Notes: generated by a model from the letters alone, not told the origin. A stretch of DNA of 17,500 nt from Symbiodinium natans (GCA_905221605.1 CAJNDS010000058.1:623492-640991); one strand, 5' to 3'. Counted from the stretch's first letter, positions 1-6,718 are shown. Numbers and translations are program-made.

Positions 1-247
1 TGGACTCTGAGACCTAGACACGGTGGCAATGGAAAGGTAAACCCCAAACGTGCCCCCGTCGTCGGCTCCTTCTTTCCTCCGGTGTGAACGACCACAGTGC
101 TATGATCTAAGGGACTTCTTTCTGCCGGAAGTTCTACTAGACCGAAGAGTAACCTAGGAATAACAGGGTGCCCTTTTCGGTCTACAGGGGCTTATAAAGG
201 GAACCAAAGTCCCCAAATGGTAACAAGGGCCTACTCTACACCCTGTG
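1..247. other. unique spacer, no gene recognised
   Basis: This stretch has no heptamer array until 248. Positions 139-237 hold one copy of a diverged dispersed repeat, annotated separately. I see no convincing exon. Confidence 0.5.
139..237 (+). repeat. dispersed diverged repeat, copy a
   Basis: The segment begins GACCGAAGAGTAACCTAGGA, continues with CTACAGGGGCTTATAAAGGG and ends AAGGGCCTACTCT. It aligns by eye over its whole length with 3266-3374 and, less well, with 7913-8027 and 1491-1562. Shared anchors are CNAGAGTANC, TAGGAATAA, GGTNCC, the block ending GGGAACC and GGCCTACTCT. Its nature is unknown; it may be a decayed small mobile element. Confidence 0.5.
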
Positions 248-264
248 CCCTAAACCCTAAACCC
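248..264 (-). repeat. short (CCCTAAA)2 array
   Basis: Two CCCTAAA units, the first telomere-like sequence in the window. Confidence 0.85.
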
Positions 265-540
265 GTACTAAAGAAACACCCTAAAGTCTAGCACACCGGC
301 CTAAGCGTGTGTGCCCCAAGCCTTGCGACCCCGGCAAAGGAGCCTCAGACTACAAAGCCTTGGCACCAAAGAAGTCCAAAAACCGGAAACACCCAACCCT
401 CAACCCTCAACCCCAAATTATTTAATCTTACTTCGAGAATCCTCACTTTCTCTTGGTAGAGATACTCTGAAATTGGGGGCACTCCAGGGACACTCTGGGT
501 TGGGCAGGGAGAGAGGGCACTCCAGCCAGGTTGTGGGCAC
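265..540. other. spacer with open frame, no gene recognised
   Basis: An ATG-less open frame covers 311-559 on the plus strand (82 codons) and ends GTLGFRV inside the next array. It has low-complexity composition and no motif I recognise. The 11-mer GGGCACTCCAG occurs twice (477-487 and 515-525), and 387-415 is a degenerate CCCTCAA stretch. Confidence 0.3.
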
Positions 541-632
541 TTTAGGGTTTAGGGTTTAGGGTTTAGGGTTTAGGGTTTAGGGTTTAGGGTTTAGGGTTTA
601 GGGTTTAGGGTTTAGGGTTTAGGGTTTAGGGT
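541..632 (+). repeat. (TTTAGGG)13 array
   Basis: Thirteen uninterrupted perfect units. A 7-bp inverted repeat (GTTGTGG at 530-536, CCACAAC at 633-639) flanks it. Confidence 0.97.
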
Positions 633-809
633 CCACAACAAAAAGCCGTGACGCACGAGTCCCGGCTCGAAAAGCCTTGGCACAAATCGGGAGGAGGTTG
701 ATGTGCTCGCGAGGGACGCAGGGAGACGCAAAGCCCCTAAGCCCCACTTGTCATAGCCCCCAAAAGTGCCATCGGTCCCGGTTTTGTGTGGGCTTGTAGG
801 CCCTTTAGG
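633..809. other. unique spacer with open frames
   Basis: The plus-strand frame reading TTKSRDARVPARKALAQIGR is open for nearly 60 codons, from just inside the preceding array to a TAG near 800. It has no ATG near its start and no recognisable domain. A minus-strand frame is also open, so coding status is undecided. Confidence 0.25.
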
Positions 810-872
810 CCCTAAACCCTGAACCCTAAACCCTAAACCCGAAACCCTAAACCCTGAACCCTAAGCCTAAGC
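810..872 (-). repeat. (CCCTAAA)n array, degenerate
   Basis: About nine units, several altered to CCCTGAA or CCCGAAA. Confidence 0.93.
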
Positions 873-910
873 CAACTCTAACTCATCTGCAGCTCATCCT
901 CTGCTCACAG

Positions 911-966
911 CGAATTCAAGCCGCCCACATGCCCGGGTGCTTTCTGGGGCCATGGCATCTGTCAGG
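911..966 (+). CDS. candidate exon, cysteine-rich
   Basis: A good 3' splice-like region precedes this segment: CTCTAAC at 875-882 as a branch-like motif, then a pyrimidine-rich stretch ending CTGCTCACAG at 901-910. The segment ends CAGG followed by GTGTTT. In entry phase 2 it reads EFKPPTCPGAFWGHGICQ, with two cysteines around a GHG core resembling extracellular EGF-like modules. A second strong acceptor (TTTTTGTGTTTCAG) ends at 1002, and 1003-1016 in compatible phase reads G-PCES. The implied intron, 967-1002, would be only 36 bp, so the join is doubtful. No start codon or gene boundaries are visible. This is an inference from splice signals and phase only. Confidence 0.3.
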
Positions 967-1043
967 GTGTTTAGGGTTTAGCTTGCGGTTTTTGTGTTTC
1001 AGGACCATGTGAATCTGTGAATATCGGGCGGGGGAGGGGGGGG

Positions 1044-1222
1044 GTTTGGGTTTAGGGTTTAGGGTTTAGGGTTTAGGGTTTAGGGTTTAGGGTTTAGGGT
1101 TTAGGGTTTAGGGTTCAGGGTTCAGGGTTCAGGGTTTAGGGTTTAGGGTTTAGGGTTAAGGGTTAAAGGGTTTAGGGTTTAAGGTTTAGGGTTTAGGGTT
1201 TAGAGTGTAGGGTTTAGGGTTG
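1044..1222 (+). repeat. (TTTAGGG)n array with variants
   Basis: About 25 units follow a G-rich leader (1027-1043). The first ten are perfect. Three TTCAGGG units and then TTAAGGG and TTTAAGG variants follow, so one end is clean and the other decayed. Confidence 0.95.
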
Positions 1223-1320
1223 GGCTAGAAACCTTCATCAAAAAGCTGTAAAAAGCATTCTTACTCTCTGCACAACTCCAGGCTGCAATCTGGGCGGCGG
1301 AAGGGAGCAACAGAAGCAAG
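1223..1320. other. spacer with strong acceptor-like site
   Basis: A pyrimidine-rich stretch ending CTGCACAACTCCAG lies at 1261-1282. All three frames after it run open into the next array and end with repeat-derived tails. No donor follows, so if coding it would be a terminal exon. Confidence 0.25.
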
Positions 1321-1394
1321 ACCCTAAACCCTAAACCCTAAACCCTAAACCCTAAACCCTAAACCCTAAACCCTAAACCCTAAACCCTAAACCC
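1321..1394 (-). repeat. (CCCTAAA)10 array
   Basis: Ten and a half perfect units. Confidence 0.97.
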
Positions 1395-1490
1395 AGGGTA
1401 CAGACAACCTCTGCTTCGAGGCACAGGCCCTGCGTAGCGTGGGACAAAAGGATTTCGCCGGAAAATTCGGAAAAACAACGTCCGGTCCAC

Positions 1491-1562
1491 GTGCCTGTCT
1501 AGGGGCTGTAGAGGGTATATAAGGGGTAATTATATAAAGAGGGTCCCCCAATTAAGGGCCCA
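1491..1562 (+). repeat. dispersed diverged repeat, copy d
   Basis: GTGCCTGTCTAGGGGCTGTA followed by an A/T-rich part and GGGTCCCCC...AAGGGCCC aligns by eye with the second half of copy a (171-233). The 12-mer GGTCCACGTGCC at its left edge (1484-1495) recurs at 8876-8887. Confidence 0.35.
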
Positions 1563-1599
1563 GGATAAGGGAGCATGAAGCCCTGAGAACCAAACAGTA

Positions 1600-1624
1600 C
1601 CCTAAACGGTTTAGGGTTTAGGGT
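1600..1624. repeat. back-to-back telomere-like junction
   Basis: CCCTAAAC is joined directly to GGTTTAGGGTTTAGGGT, so two array orientations meet and diverge with no spacer. Confidence 0.9.
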
Positions 1625-1626
1625 AA

Positions 1627-1689
1627 GCCCCGAATTCGATTACATGCTTCCAATGTAGCGACTGTGGAGCCCGCGTAGACAGTATGAAG
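1627..1689 (+). CDS. candidate exon with CxxCxxC motif
   Basis: A plus-strand frame is open from after the TAA at 1624-1626 to a TGA at 1840-1842 (71 codons). It reads ITCFQCSDCGARVDSMK. CFxCxxCG resembles the middle zinc knuckle of LIM domains or other zinc ribbons, but the expected histidine three residues before the first cysteine is a serine. Immediately after MK comes AAG|GTGCGT, a very good donor, so the exon may end at 1689. No clear acceptor is visible. The zinc-binding idea is weak inference. Confidence 0.25.
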
Positions 1690-1844
1690 GTGCGTGGACC
1701 TCAAGGGAACGAAAAACGGCGCTTAGAGTGGACGCGGCAACTCCCATGTACCCACGACCCCCCCCGAAACAGGAGCCATAGACCTAGAGGGAACTACCTT
1801 CGACTAATCAGGCAGGGGCGGCCTGGTGGAGAATCGAAGTGAAA

Positions 1845-1863
1845 CCCTAAACCGGGTTTAGGG
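1845..1863. repeat. back-to-back telomere-like palindrome
   Basis: CCCTAAACC, one G, then GGTTTAGGG: a 9-bp perfect inverted repeat that starts the longest array. Confidence 0.9.
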
Positions 1864-2095
1864 CTTAGGGTTTAGGGTTTAGGGTTTAGGGTTTAGGGTT
1901 TAGGGTTTAGGGTTTAGGGTTTAGGGTTTAGGGTTTAGGGTTTAGGGTTTAGGGTTTAGGGTTTAGGGTTTAGGGTTTAGGGTTTAGGGTTTAGGGTTTA
2001 GGGTTTAGGGTTTAGGGTTTAGGGTTTAGGGTTTAGGGTTTAGGGTTTAGGGTTTAGGGTTTAGGGTTTAGGGTTTAGGGTTTAGGGTTTAGGGT
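1854..2095 (+). repeat. (TTTAGGG)34 array, longest in window
   Basis: About 34 units with a single early variant (GCTTAGGG), otherwise perfect. It ends in the palindrome AGGGTACCCT (2091-2100). Its homogeneity contrasts with the decayed arrays and suggests it is young or recently homogenised. Confidence 0.98.
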
Positions 2096-2219
2096 ACCCT
2101 ACATATTGCTCTTGGCGGGCGGTGGGTGGGGAGTTTGGGGTGGGGGGTTGGGGTAAAGGAGAAGTGGGTTCAGGGTTCAGGGCTTAGGGTTTCGGGAGGG
2201 GGAGGAACCCTAGACCCAG
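2096..2219. other. G-rich spacer
   Basis: G-rich sequence (2115-2160) and a degenerate repeat (2167-2191); no exon seen. Confidence 0.5.
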
Positions 2220-2324
2220 AATGCCCACGCGAAGTCGTACAGTGTTCGAGGTGCAAGGCTTGTAGGGTTTGGGTTTGCTGCCTACACGAGTCGCGGGTCC
2301 GAGCAGTCCACGCTGCTGCCGCAG
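2220..2324 (+). CDS. candidate exon after CTAGACCCAG
   Basis: An acceptor-like CCCTAGACCCAG precedes this segment and GCCGCAG|GTCCGC ends it. Two frames are open throughout. Entry phase 1 gives a cysteine cluster, ECPREVVQCSRCKACRVW then VCCLHES, which could bind metal. Entry phase 0, which fits the preceding candidate exon 1627-1689, gives NAHAKSYSVRGARLVGFGF. Third-position GC slightly favours phase 0. Just downstream, 2327-2343 is a perfect 7-bp stem with a 3-nt loop. Function unknown. Confidence 0.25.
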
Positions 2325-2326
2325 GT

Positions 2327-2343
2327 CCGCTGAAAGTCAGCGG
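2327..2343. other. small perfect hairpin
   Basis: CCGCTGA, loop AAG, TCAGCGG. A weaker stem (AGCAG/CTGCT) lies just upstream at 2302-2317. No RNA family is recognised. Confidence 0.5.
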
Positions 2344-2431
2344 CTGGCTGCAGAAAGTGTAGAATTGCATCGTGCATGGATGGGCAAGGGGTTGTTTAGG
2401 ATTTGGGGCTTAGGATCTAGGAAATACACGG

Positions 2432-2529
2432 CCCTAAACCCTAAACCCTAAACCCTAAACCCTAGGCAGGTCGGGACCGCGGCACTTACAAACTCTGAAC
2501 CTAACCCTTAACCCTAAACCCTAAACCCC
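2432..2529 (-). repeat. two (CCCTAAA)n arrays
   Basis: 2432-2464 has nearly five perfect units. 2497-2529 has about four, partly as CCCTTAA and CCTAA. A 32-bp unique stretch separates them. Confidence 0.92.
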
Positions 2530-2649
2530 GTAAATCTCCACAAGGGGGCCCTTTACAGGCTTGAGGATGGGGGCTCGAGCAGAAGAAATTTAAAAGCCCA
2601 TCCTGGTGTCGGCAGCCGAGAACATCGGAAGCAGGAGCATCAAGGAAGT

Positions 2650-2733
2650 AGGGTTTAGGGTTTAGGGTTTAGGGTTTGGGGTTTAGGGTTTAGGCTTTAG
2701 GCTTTAGGGCCAAGGGTTGAGGGTTGAGGGTTA
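2650..2733 (+). repeat. (TTTAGGG)n array, degenerate right half
   Basis: About 11 units, decaying to TTGAGGG on the right. Confidence 0.93.
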
Positions 2734-2795
2734 GAGGCTCAGGGAGCCAGATGTAATGACGCAGAGAACGCACCCACCAGGACAAAAGCGTAAGC

Positions 2796-2854
2796 TAAAC
2801 CCCAAACCCCAAACCCTAAACCCTAAACCCTAAACCCTAAACCCTAAACCCTAA
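2796..2854 (-). repeat. (CCCTAAA)n array, CCCCAAA at left
   Basis: Two CCCCAAA units, then six CCCTAAA units. Confidence 0.95.
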
Positions 2855-3020
2855 GGTTCATGCTTGTCCTGCCGAGCACGGCTATTGTTCACATGGATAT
2901 TTGTTGGGTCTTCTGCTGGTTGAGGGAAGCTCTTTATGTGATACTCCTATCCTTGCCTAGACCCAGATACGTACTCTAAGCTTGCGAGGACCAGTTGAAG
3001 GGGTTGAGGGTGCTCAGGGC
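2855..3020. other. unique spacer, open frames
   Basis: Two plus-strand frames stay open for about 40 codons after the CCCTAAG at the array edge, one hydrophobic (MLVLPSTAIVHMDICWVF) and one ending SSLCDTPILA. No donor or domain is recognised. Confidence 0.2.
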
Positions 3021-3062
3021 AAACCCCCAAACCCTAAACGCTCAACCCTAAACCCAAAAAAA
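3021..3062 (-). repeat. degenerate CCCTAAA stretch
   Basis: Five altered units, including CTCAACCC. Confidence 0.75.
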
Positions 3063-3252
3063 TCCCAATGTAGCTCCACGGGGAATCGAAAGGAAGCCTT
3101 GTTGTTGAGGGAGTATGTACATGGGGGATCCTCACCCCAAAAGTCTGGGTTTAGGGTGCAGGGTTTAGGTGTAAGTTTAGAGTTGAGGGTTTCTGGCTTC
3201 GGATTTAGACATCCCCAGCTTAGTGTGGGATGCATACGATCCTTCAGGCGCA
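3063..3252 (+). CDS. possible exon pieces, weak
   Basis: AATGTAG|CTCCACGGGG opens a frame reading STGNRKEALLLREY that ends before GTACAT near 3117. After a degenerate G-orientation repeat (3147-3192), the acceptor-like GACATCCCCAG at 3208-3218 opens a segment reading LVWDAYDPSG, followed by GTAGGAAG at 3253. VWDAYDPSG recalls the end of a WD40 blade. However, the phases of these pieces and of the exon at 3558 do not agree in the simplest joins. Confidence 0.2.
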
Positions 3253-3265
3253 GTAGGAAGAACTT

Positions 3266-3374
3266 AAACCCAAGAGTAGCATAGGAATAAAAAGGGTGGC
3301 CTTTCTGGTTTAAAGGGGATTACAAGCAAACCTACCCTAAACAAAAGGGAAGAAGGGCCTACTCTGTGTCCTAG
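3266..3374 (+). repeat. dispersed diverged repeat, copy b
   Basis: AACCCAAGAGTAGCATAGGA through AAGGGCCTACTCTGTGTCCTAG. Best partner of copy a (139-237), with equal spacing over the first 67 bp. Confidence 0.5.
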
Positions 3375-3412
3375 ACTGTCGTAAAAAACTATTTGAGGCT
3401 TCAAAGCCTCAT

Positions 3413-3511
3413 TAGGGTTTAGGGTTTAGGGTTTAGGGTTTAGGGCTTAGGGTTTAGGGTGAGGGTTTAGGGTTTAAGGTCTAGGGTTAGGGTTAGGGTC
3501 TAGGGTTCAGG
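3413..3511 (+). repeat. (TTTAGGG)n array with hexamer units
   Basis: About 14 units. Towards the right end they become TTAGGG hexamers and TCTAGGG. A 7-bp hairpin (GAGGCTT/AAGCCTC, 3395-3410) precedes it. Confidence 0.93.
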
Positions 3512-3557
3512 GGGCCCTGATTAGGTGACGCTCCAGGTTGCCTCCGGGAATCTGCAG

Positions 3558-4143
3558 TTTTTTTATACAACGGGAGAGCGGTATTCAGACTTCGTCACAG
3601 GTCCTCTCTATCCGCCGGAGCCCGGCCCCGAAAGCCCCTATATTACTAGGAATATTCCCTTATGGTCCCTGTGAAATTATACTATAACAACCCCCCCCCC
3701 CCCTCCCAGGCCCCTATATTAAACCCTAAGGCCCTGACCACCTGGGACATCACGACCGGCAAGCTGCCAAGGTGTGCCAACAAGCTATAACCCTAAACCC
3801 TAAACCCTAAACCCTAAACCCTAAACCCCTGAACCCCCAAACCCTACATATGAAGCCTGGGAACTTTGAAGCCTCAACATTCTATAGACACGTTGGTAGG
3901 GCGTCGGTGCTGTTGGCAGGTGCCATGTTGGGTCTCTGAAGCTCTGACCCCTCAATTGCAGGACTGCAGTGCTGACCCTAAACCCCAAACCCCAAACCCC
4001 AAACCCCAAACCCCAAACCCCAAACCCTAAACCCTAAACCCTAAACCCTAAACCCTAAACCCTACCGACCCTCACAGGACCTTGTCCGGCGGATCCTGTG
4101 TGAGAAAACACGGGAAGGCTGCATCTCAGTGGGCTGCCGCTGA
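3558..4143 (+). CDS. candidate gene 3' end, four exons, possible WD40
   Basis: Proposed exons are 3558-3600, 3710-3771, 3856-3919 and 4078-4143 (TGA at 4141-4143), with entry/exit phases 2/0, 0/2, 2/0 and 0/stop. They read FFIQRESGIQTSSQ, then APILNPKALTTWDITTGKLP, then SLGTLKPQHSIDTLVGRR plus CCWQ, then DLVRRILCEKTREGC plus ISVGCR. Splice signals: ACAG|GTCCTC; TATAAC plus a 13-C run plus TCCCAG|G before exon 2; AAG|GTGTGC; CAG|GTGCCA; and CCGACCCTCACAG|G before the last exon. TTWDITTGKL fits the WD end of one WD40 blade, but a single motif is not enough to assign the family. Two of the three introns contain CCCTAAA arrays (3790-3846, 3976-4064). The 5' part is not resolved. Other frames are open in some exons, so the whole model is inference. 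Confidence 0.33.
3691..3707 (+). promoter_or_regulatory. poly-C tract in acceptor-like site
   Basis: Thirteen C then TCCC, preceded by ACTATAACAA and followed by AG|G. The arrangement matches a branch point, pyrimidine tract and 3' splice site. CAGGCCCCTATATT follows; the CCCCTATATTA motif also occurs at 3637-3647. A near-parallel arrangement is at 9770-9810. Confidence 0.4.
3790..3846 (-). repeat. (CCCTAAA)n array
   Basis: Six CCCTAAA units and then decayed CCCCTGAA/CCCCCAAA. It lies in the proposed intron 3772-3855. Confidence 0.95.
3976..4064 (-). repeat. (CCCCAAA)6 then (CCCTAAA)6 array
   Basis: The left half is a homogeneous block of CCCCAAA, a one-base variant of the unit that has itself been amplified; the right half is canonical. 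It lies in the proposed intron 3920-4077. Confidence 0.97.
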
Positions 4144-4191
4144 TGGTTCGGCGTTAAGGCTTAGGGTCAAGAGGCATAGATTCAGGCTGCC

Positions 4192-4233
4192 AAACCCTAA
4201 ACCCTAAACCCCAAACCCCAAACCCTAAACCCT
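4192..4233 (-). repeat. (CCCTAAA/CCCCAAA)6 array
   Basis: Six units with the two middle ones CCCCAAA. Confidence 0.94.
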
Positions 4234-4343
4234 GGAGAGCCTGCGCAGTCTAAGAGCATACCAACAGGGCTGTTCACAACCTAGCACTCTTTGAACATGT
4301 TGTGGGTAGCCTTACATGCGAGTTCCCACCCCTCAAGCCTAAG

Positions 4344-4436
4344 TTTAGGGTTTAGGGTTTAGGGTTTAGGGTTTAGGGTTTAGGGTTTAGGGTTTGGGGT
4401 TGAGGGTTTAGGAATTAGGGGTGAGGGTTGAGGGTT
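4344..4436 (+). repeat. (TTTAGGG)n array, decaying to the right
   Basis: Seven perfect units, then GGGGTTGAGGG-type variants. Confidence 0.94.
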
Positions 4437-4444
4437 ACCCTTAC

Positions 4445-4556
4445 CCAATGCAATGGAGCAGACAGTCGTTTCCGAGTAGCTTCTTCCCGGCTCTGGCGCC
4501 TCGGCACCTGATAGACCCACGCACGAGATCGTGCCCAATAGACGAACTCAAAAACC
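4445..4556 (-). CDS. candidate minus-strand exon
   Basis: On the minus strand the segment follows TATCGGGGGCAG and ends ATTGG|GTAAGG, a very good donor. Two minus frames are open over all 112 bases. Entry phase 1 gives FLSSSIGHDLVRGSI... ending LLHCIG. Entry phase 2 gives VFEFVYWARSRAWVYQ... ending LSAPLHW. A plus-strand ATG frame (43 codons from 4449) is also open, so openness alone does not prove coding. The donor is the main evidence. No domain recognised. Confidence 0.28.
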
Positions 4557-4575
4557 CTGCCCCCGATACATATAT

Positions 4576-4846
4576 GGGTTGAGGGTTCAGGGTTTAGGGT
4601 TTATGCATGTGTTTATGGTTTGGGGCTTATTGTTTATCATGCTTCATGTACCTCCAAGACGTTTAGGGTTTAGGGTTTAGGGGTTAGCTAGGGTGTAGGG
4701 TTTACCAAGGTTACAAAACTGTGCTGCTGCGTACTCGAGCTCACTGCTCTGCGGCTGCAAGCCTGGAACAAGATGCGATGAGGGGTTAGGGTTTGGGGTT
4801 TAGGGTTTAGGGCTTAGGGTTTAGGGTTTAGGGTTTTTGGGTTGAG
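4576..4846 (+). repeat. three short TTTAGGG arrays
   Basis: 4576-4602, 4662-4703 and 4782-4846, each three to nine units with many TTGAGGG, GGGGTT and GCTTAGGG variants, separated by about 60-80 bp of unique sequence. Confidence 0.9.
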
Positions 4847-5023
4847 AGGTTAAGCCTCAGAGAACGGGCAGAACTGCATTTCTTACACAGGATGAATCTC
4901 AAAGCCCGTGGAGGTGTGGCTTAAGAGGTTCTGGGCTTCGGAGATTTCCAGAGGGTTTGCATGACCCAGGACCCTTCAACCTTGATGCCCACCTGCACAT
5001 GTGCTTTGAAAACCGAAACCCTA
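4847..5023. other. unique spacer, nothing recognised
   Basis: No exon with convincing flanks on either strand. Confidence 0.4.
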
Positions 5024-5084
5024 GATTTAGGGTTTAGGGTACCCCTAAACCCTAAACCCTAAACCCTAAACCCTAAACCCTAAT
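5024..5084. repeat. head-to-head telomere-like junction
   Basis: GATTTAGGGTTTAGGGT (5024-5040) meets ACCCCTAAACCCTAAACC... (5041-5084). The junction has the polarity of a telomere-telomere fusion and contains GGTACC at 5038-5043. Confidence 0.93.
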
Positions 5085-5165
5085 AAACCAGCAAGAGGGC
5101 ATCTTTTAGCTCAGAGGAGGCATGCAAGATACATACGGGTGTGTGAACTCGAACTGGTTGACTAT

Positions 5166-5282
5166 GGGTTTCGGGTTTAGGGTTAGGGTTTAGGGTTTAG
5201 GGTTTGGGGTTTGGGGTTTAGGGTTTAGGGTTTAGGGTTTAGGTTTTAGGGTTTAGGTTTGGGGTTTAGGGTTTTAGGGTTT
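5166..5282 (+). repeat. (TTTAGGG)n array with mixed unit lengths
   Basis: About 17 units, mixing TTAGGG, TTTAGGG, TTTTAGGG and TTTGGGG. Confidence 0.93.
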
Positions 5283-5395
5283 GTGCCTTGGGGTTGCTCT
5301 GGTTTGTGCCGACTCGAGTGCCTTCAGTATTGTCTGCACGCAACGGCATGCAGATGACCCATGCACTCTAAACCCCGAAACCCGACAACATGAAC

Positions 5396-5420
5396 GGGTT
5401 TAGGGTTTAGGGTTTAGGGA
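5396..5420 (+). repeat. (TTTAGGG)3 array
   Basis: Three perfect units just left of the foldback elements. Confidence 0.92.
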
Positions 5421-5433
5421 TACTTAACCCAGA

Positions 5434-5511
5434 GGGTCCATGTGTATTACTATTATGGAATTAGGTACCCAAAAACCATACTAAATGGGTTTTGGGGTAC
5501 CTAATTCCATA
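5434..5511. mobile_element. foldback element A, right arm truncated
   Basis: The left arm is GGGTCCATGTGTATTACTAT then TATGGAATTAGGTACC. Positions 5454-5477 and 5488-5511 form a 24-bp stem with one mismatch and a 10-nt loop. The sequence and loop match the element at 10346-10447, but the outer part of the right arm is missing. A small non-autonomous foldback (MITE-like) element is the best guess; no transposase is visible. Confidence 0.55.
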
Positions 5512-5518
5512 ACCCTAA

Positions 5519-5615
5519 GGGTCCATGTACCTAATTATGGAATACTTGGGCCTTAAAGTACTTCCTATATAAGGACTTTTGGGTCTAAGTACATAATAAT
5601 AAGGTACATGGACCC
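5519..5615. mobile_element. foldback element B
   Basis: It starts GGGTCCATGTACCT and ends with the inverted partner AGGTACATGGACCC, 97 bp in all. The arms pair imperfectly over about 34 bp. It shares the GGGTCCAT terminus with elements A and C and lies 7 bp after A. The 63-codon minus-strand ORF over it is a by-product. Confidence 0.55.
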
Positions 5616-5734
5616 TTCGGGTAAGCCTAAACCCTACAGCTTTAGGGTTTCGGGCTGCGCCCCCGACAGAACCCTTTCTGGCTCTCCCCCCACCCAACAA
5701 AACCATGCCTTCACAGCCCGGGCCTCGAAAACCC

Positions 5735-5827
5735 TTAGGGTTTAGGGTTTAGGGTTTAGGGTTTAGGGTTTAGGGTTTAGGGTTTAGGGTTTAGGGTTTA
5801 GGGTCCAGGGTTTAGGGTTTAGGGTTC
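5735..5827 (+). repeat. (TTTAGGG)13 array
   Basis: Ten perfect units, one GTCCAGGG variant, then more. An 8-bp inverted repeat flanks it (CGGGCCTC 5719-5726, GAGGCCCG 5832-5839). Confidence 0.96.
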
Positions 5828-5899
5828 TGGGGAGGCCCGCCGCCCCAAGCCACGAACTGGTGTGTGGGGTCAGTAGATCCCCTTCCCAAGCAATTCAAG

Positions 5900-6037
5900 C
5901 CCTAAACCCTATCCTAACAGCACAAACACCTCAAAACCGAAAACACAAAACCCCAAAACCCGGAACCCTTAACCGCTAAACCCTGAACTCTGAACCCTGA
6001 ACCCCTAAACCCTAAACCTCGAAACCCAAAAACCCTC
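5900..6037 (-). repeat. strongly decayed CCCTAAA array
   Basis: About 15 recognisable units including CCCCAAAA, CCCTGAA and CTCTGAA, with a 40-bp A/C-rich interruption. Confidence 0.8.
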
Positions 6038-6117
6038 CGACTTGGGCGAGTGTCGGCACAAAGCCCTCATCGCTGCGACCAACCTTGGCAAAGTTTGAGG
6101 TGCAAACACCCAAAACC

Positions 6118-6216
6118 TTTAGGGTTTAGGGTTTAGAGATTTTTTGAGGGAGGTTTAGGGTTTAGGGTTTAGGGTTTAGGGTTTAGGGTTTAGGGTTTAG
6201 GGTTTAGGGTTTAGGG
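6118..6216 (+). repeat. (TTTAGGG)n array with interruption
   Basis: Two units, a 20-bp gap (6135-6152), then nine perfect units. The flanks are similar in direct orientation (AACACCCAAAACC left, AACACCCTCAACC right; 11 of 13), a possible target duplication. Confidence 0.94.
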
Positions 6217-6311
6217 AACACCCTCAACCCTGTCGGGTACGTAGGGTCTATAGGGTGTCAGCTTCAGGGTTTGGGGCTTCAGGTGGAACAGCGGTAGAAC
6301 ACCTTACCCAG

Positions 6312-6530
6312 AACCCTAAACCCTAGAACCTTGTCCTCAGACGCGAGGAACCCTAAAACCCTAAACCCTAAAACCCGAAACCCTAGACCCTAAACCCCAA
6401 ACCCCAAACCCTAAACCCTAAAACCCTAAAACCCTAAAACCCTAAAACCCCAAAACCCTAAAACCCTCAACCCTTAACCCTAGCCCTAAACCCTAAACCC
6501 TCAACCCTAAAACCCTAATTCCTAAACCCT
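6312..6530 (-). repeat. CCCTAAA/CCCTAAAA array
   Basis: A short array at 6312-6330 and a long one from 6349. The middle (6414-6468) is an octamer block, CCCTAAAA and CCCCAAAA, so unit length as well as sequence has diverged locally. Confidence 0.94.
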
Positions 6531-6607
6531 CTTCCCACAGGCGCTTTTGACCTGCCGCCACAAGAACGGAATCGCAACCTACGGGTAGACTGTAGACTCC
6601 GTGGCCT

Positions 6608-6711
6608 TGGGGTTTAGGGTTTAGGGTTTGAGGGGTTTAGGGTGTTTAGGGTTTAGGGTTTAGGGTCTAGGGTCTAGGGTTTAGGGTCTAGGGTTAGGGT
6701 TTAGGGTTTAG
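6608..6711 (+). repeat. (TTTAGGG)n array with TCTAGGG units
   Basis: About 14 units, four of them TCTAGGG. GGCCTT before and AAGGCC after form a short inverted pair. Confidence 0.94.
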
Positions 6712-6718
6712 TAAGGCC

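Noticed and set aside
2281-2360. tRNA or small structured RNA around the 2327-2343 hairpin
   Set aside because: I could not fold a cloverleaf or match A and B boxes; only local stems remain.
2126-2451. Computed ORFs of 60-78 codons (two plus, one minus)
   Set aside because: They overlap in all frames and use non-ATG starts; only the splice-bounded part 2220-2324 seemed worth keeping as a candidate exon.
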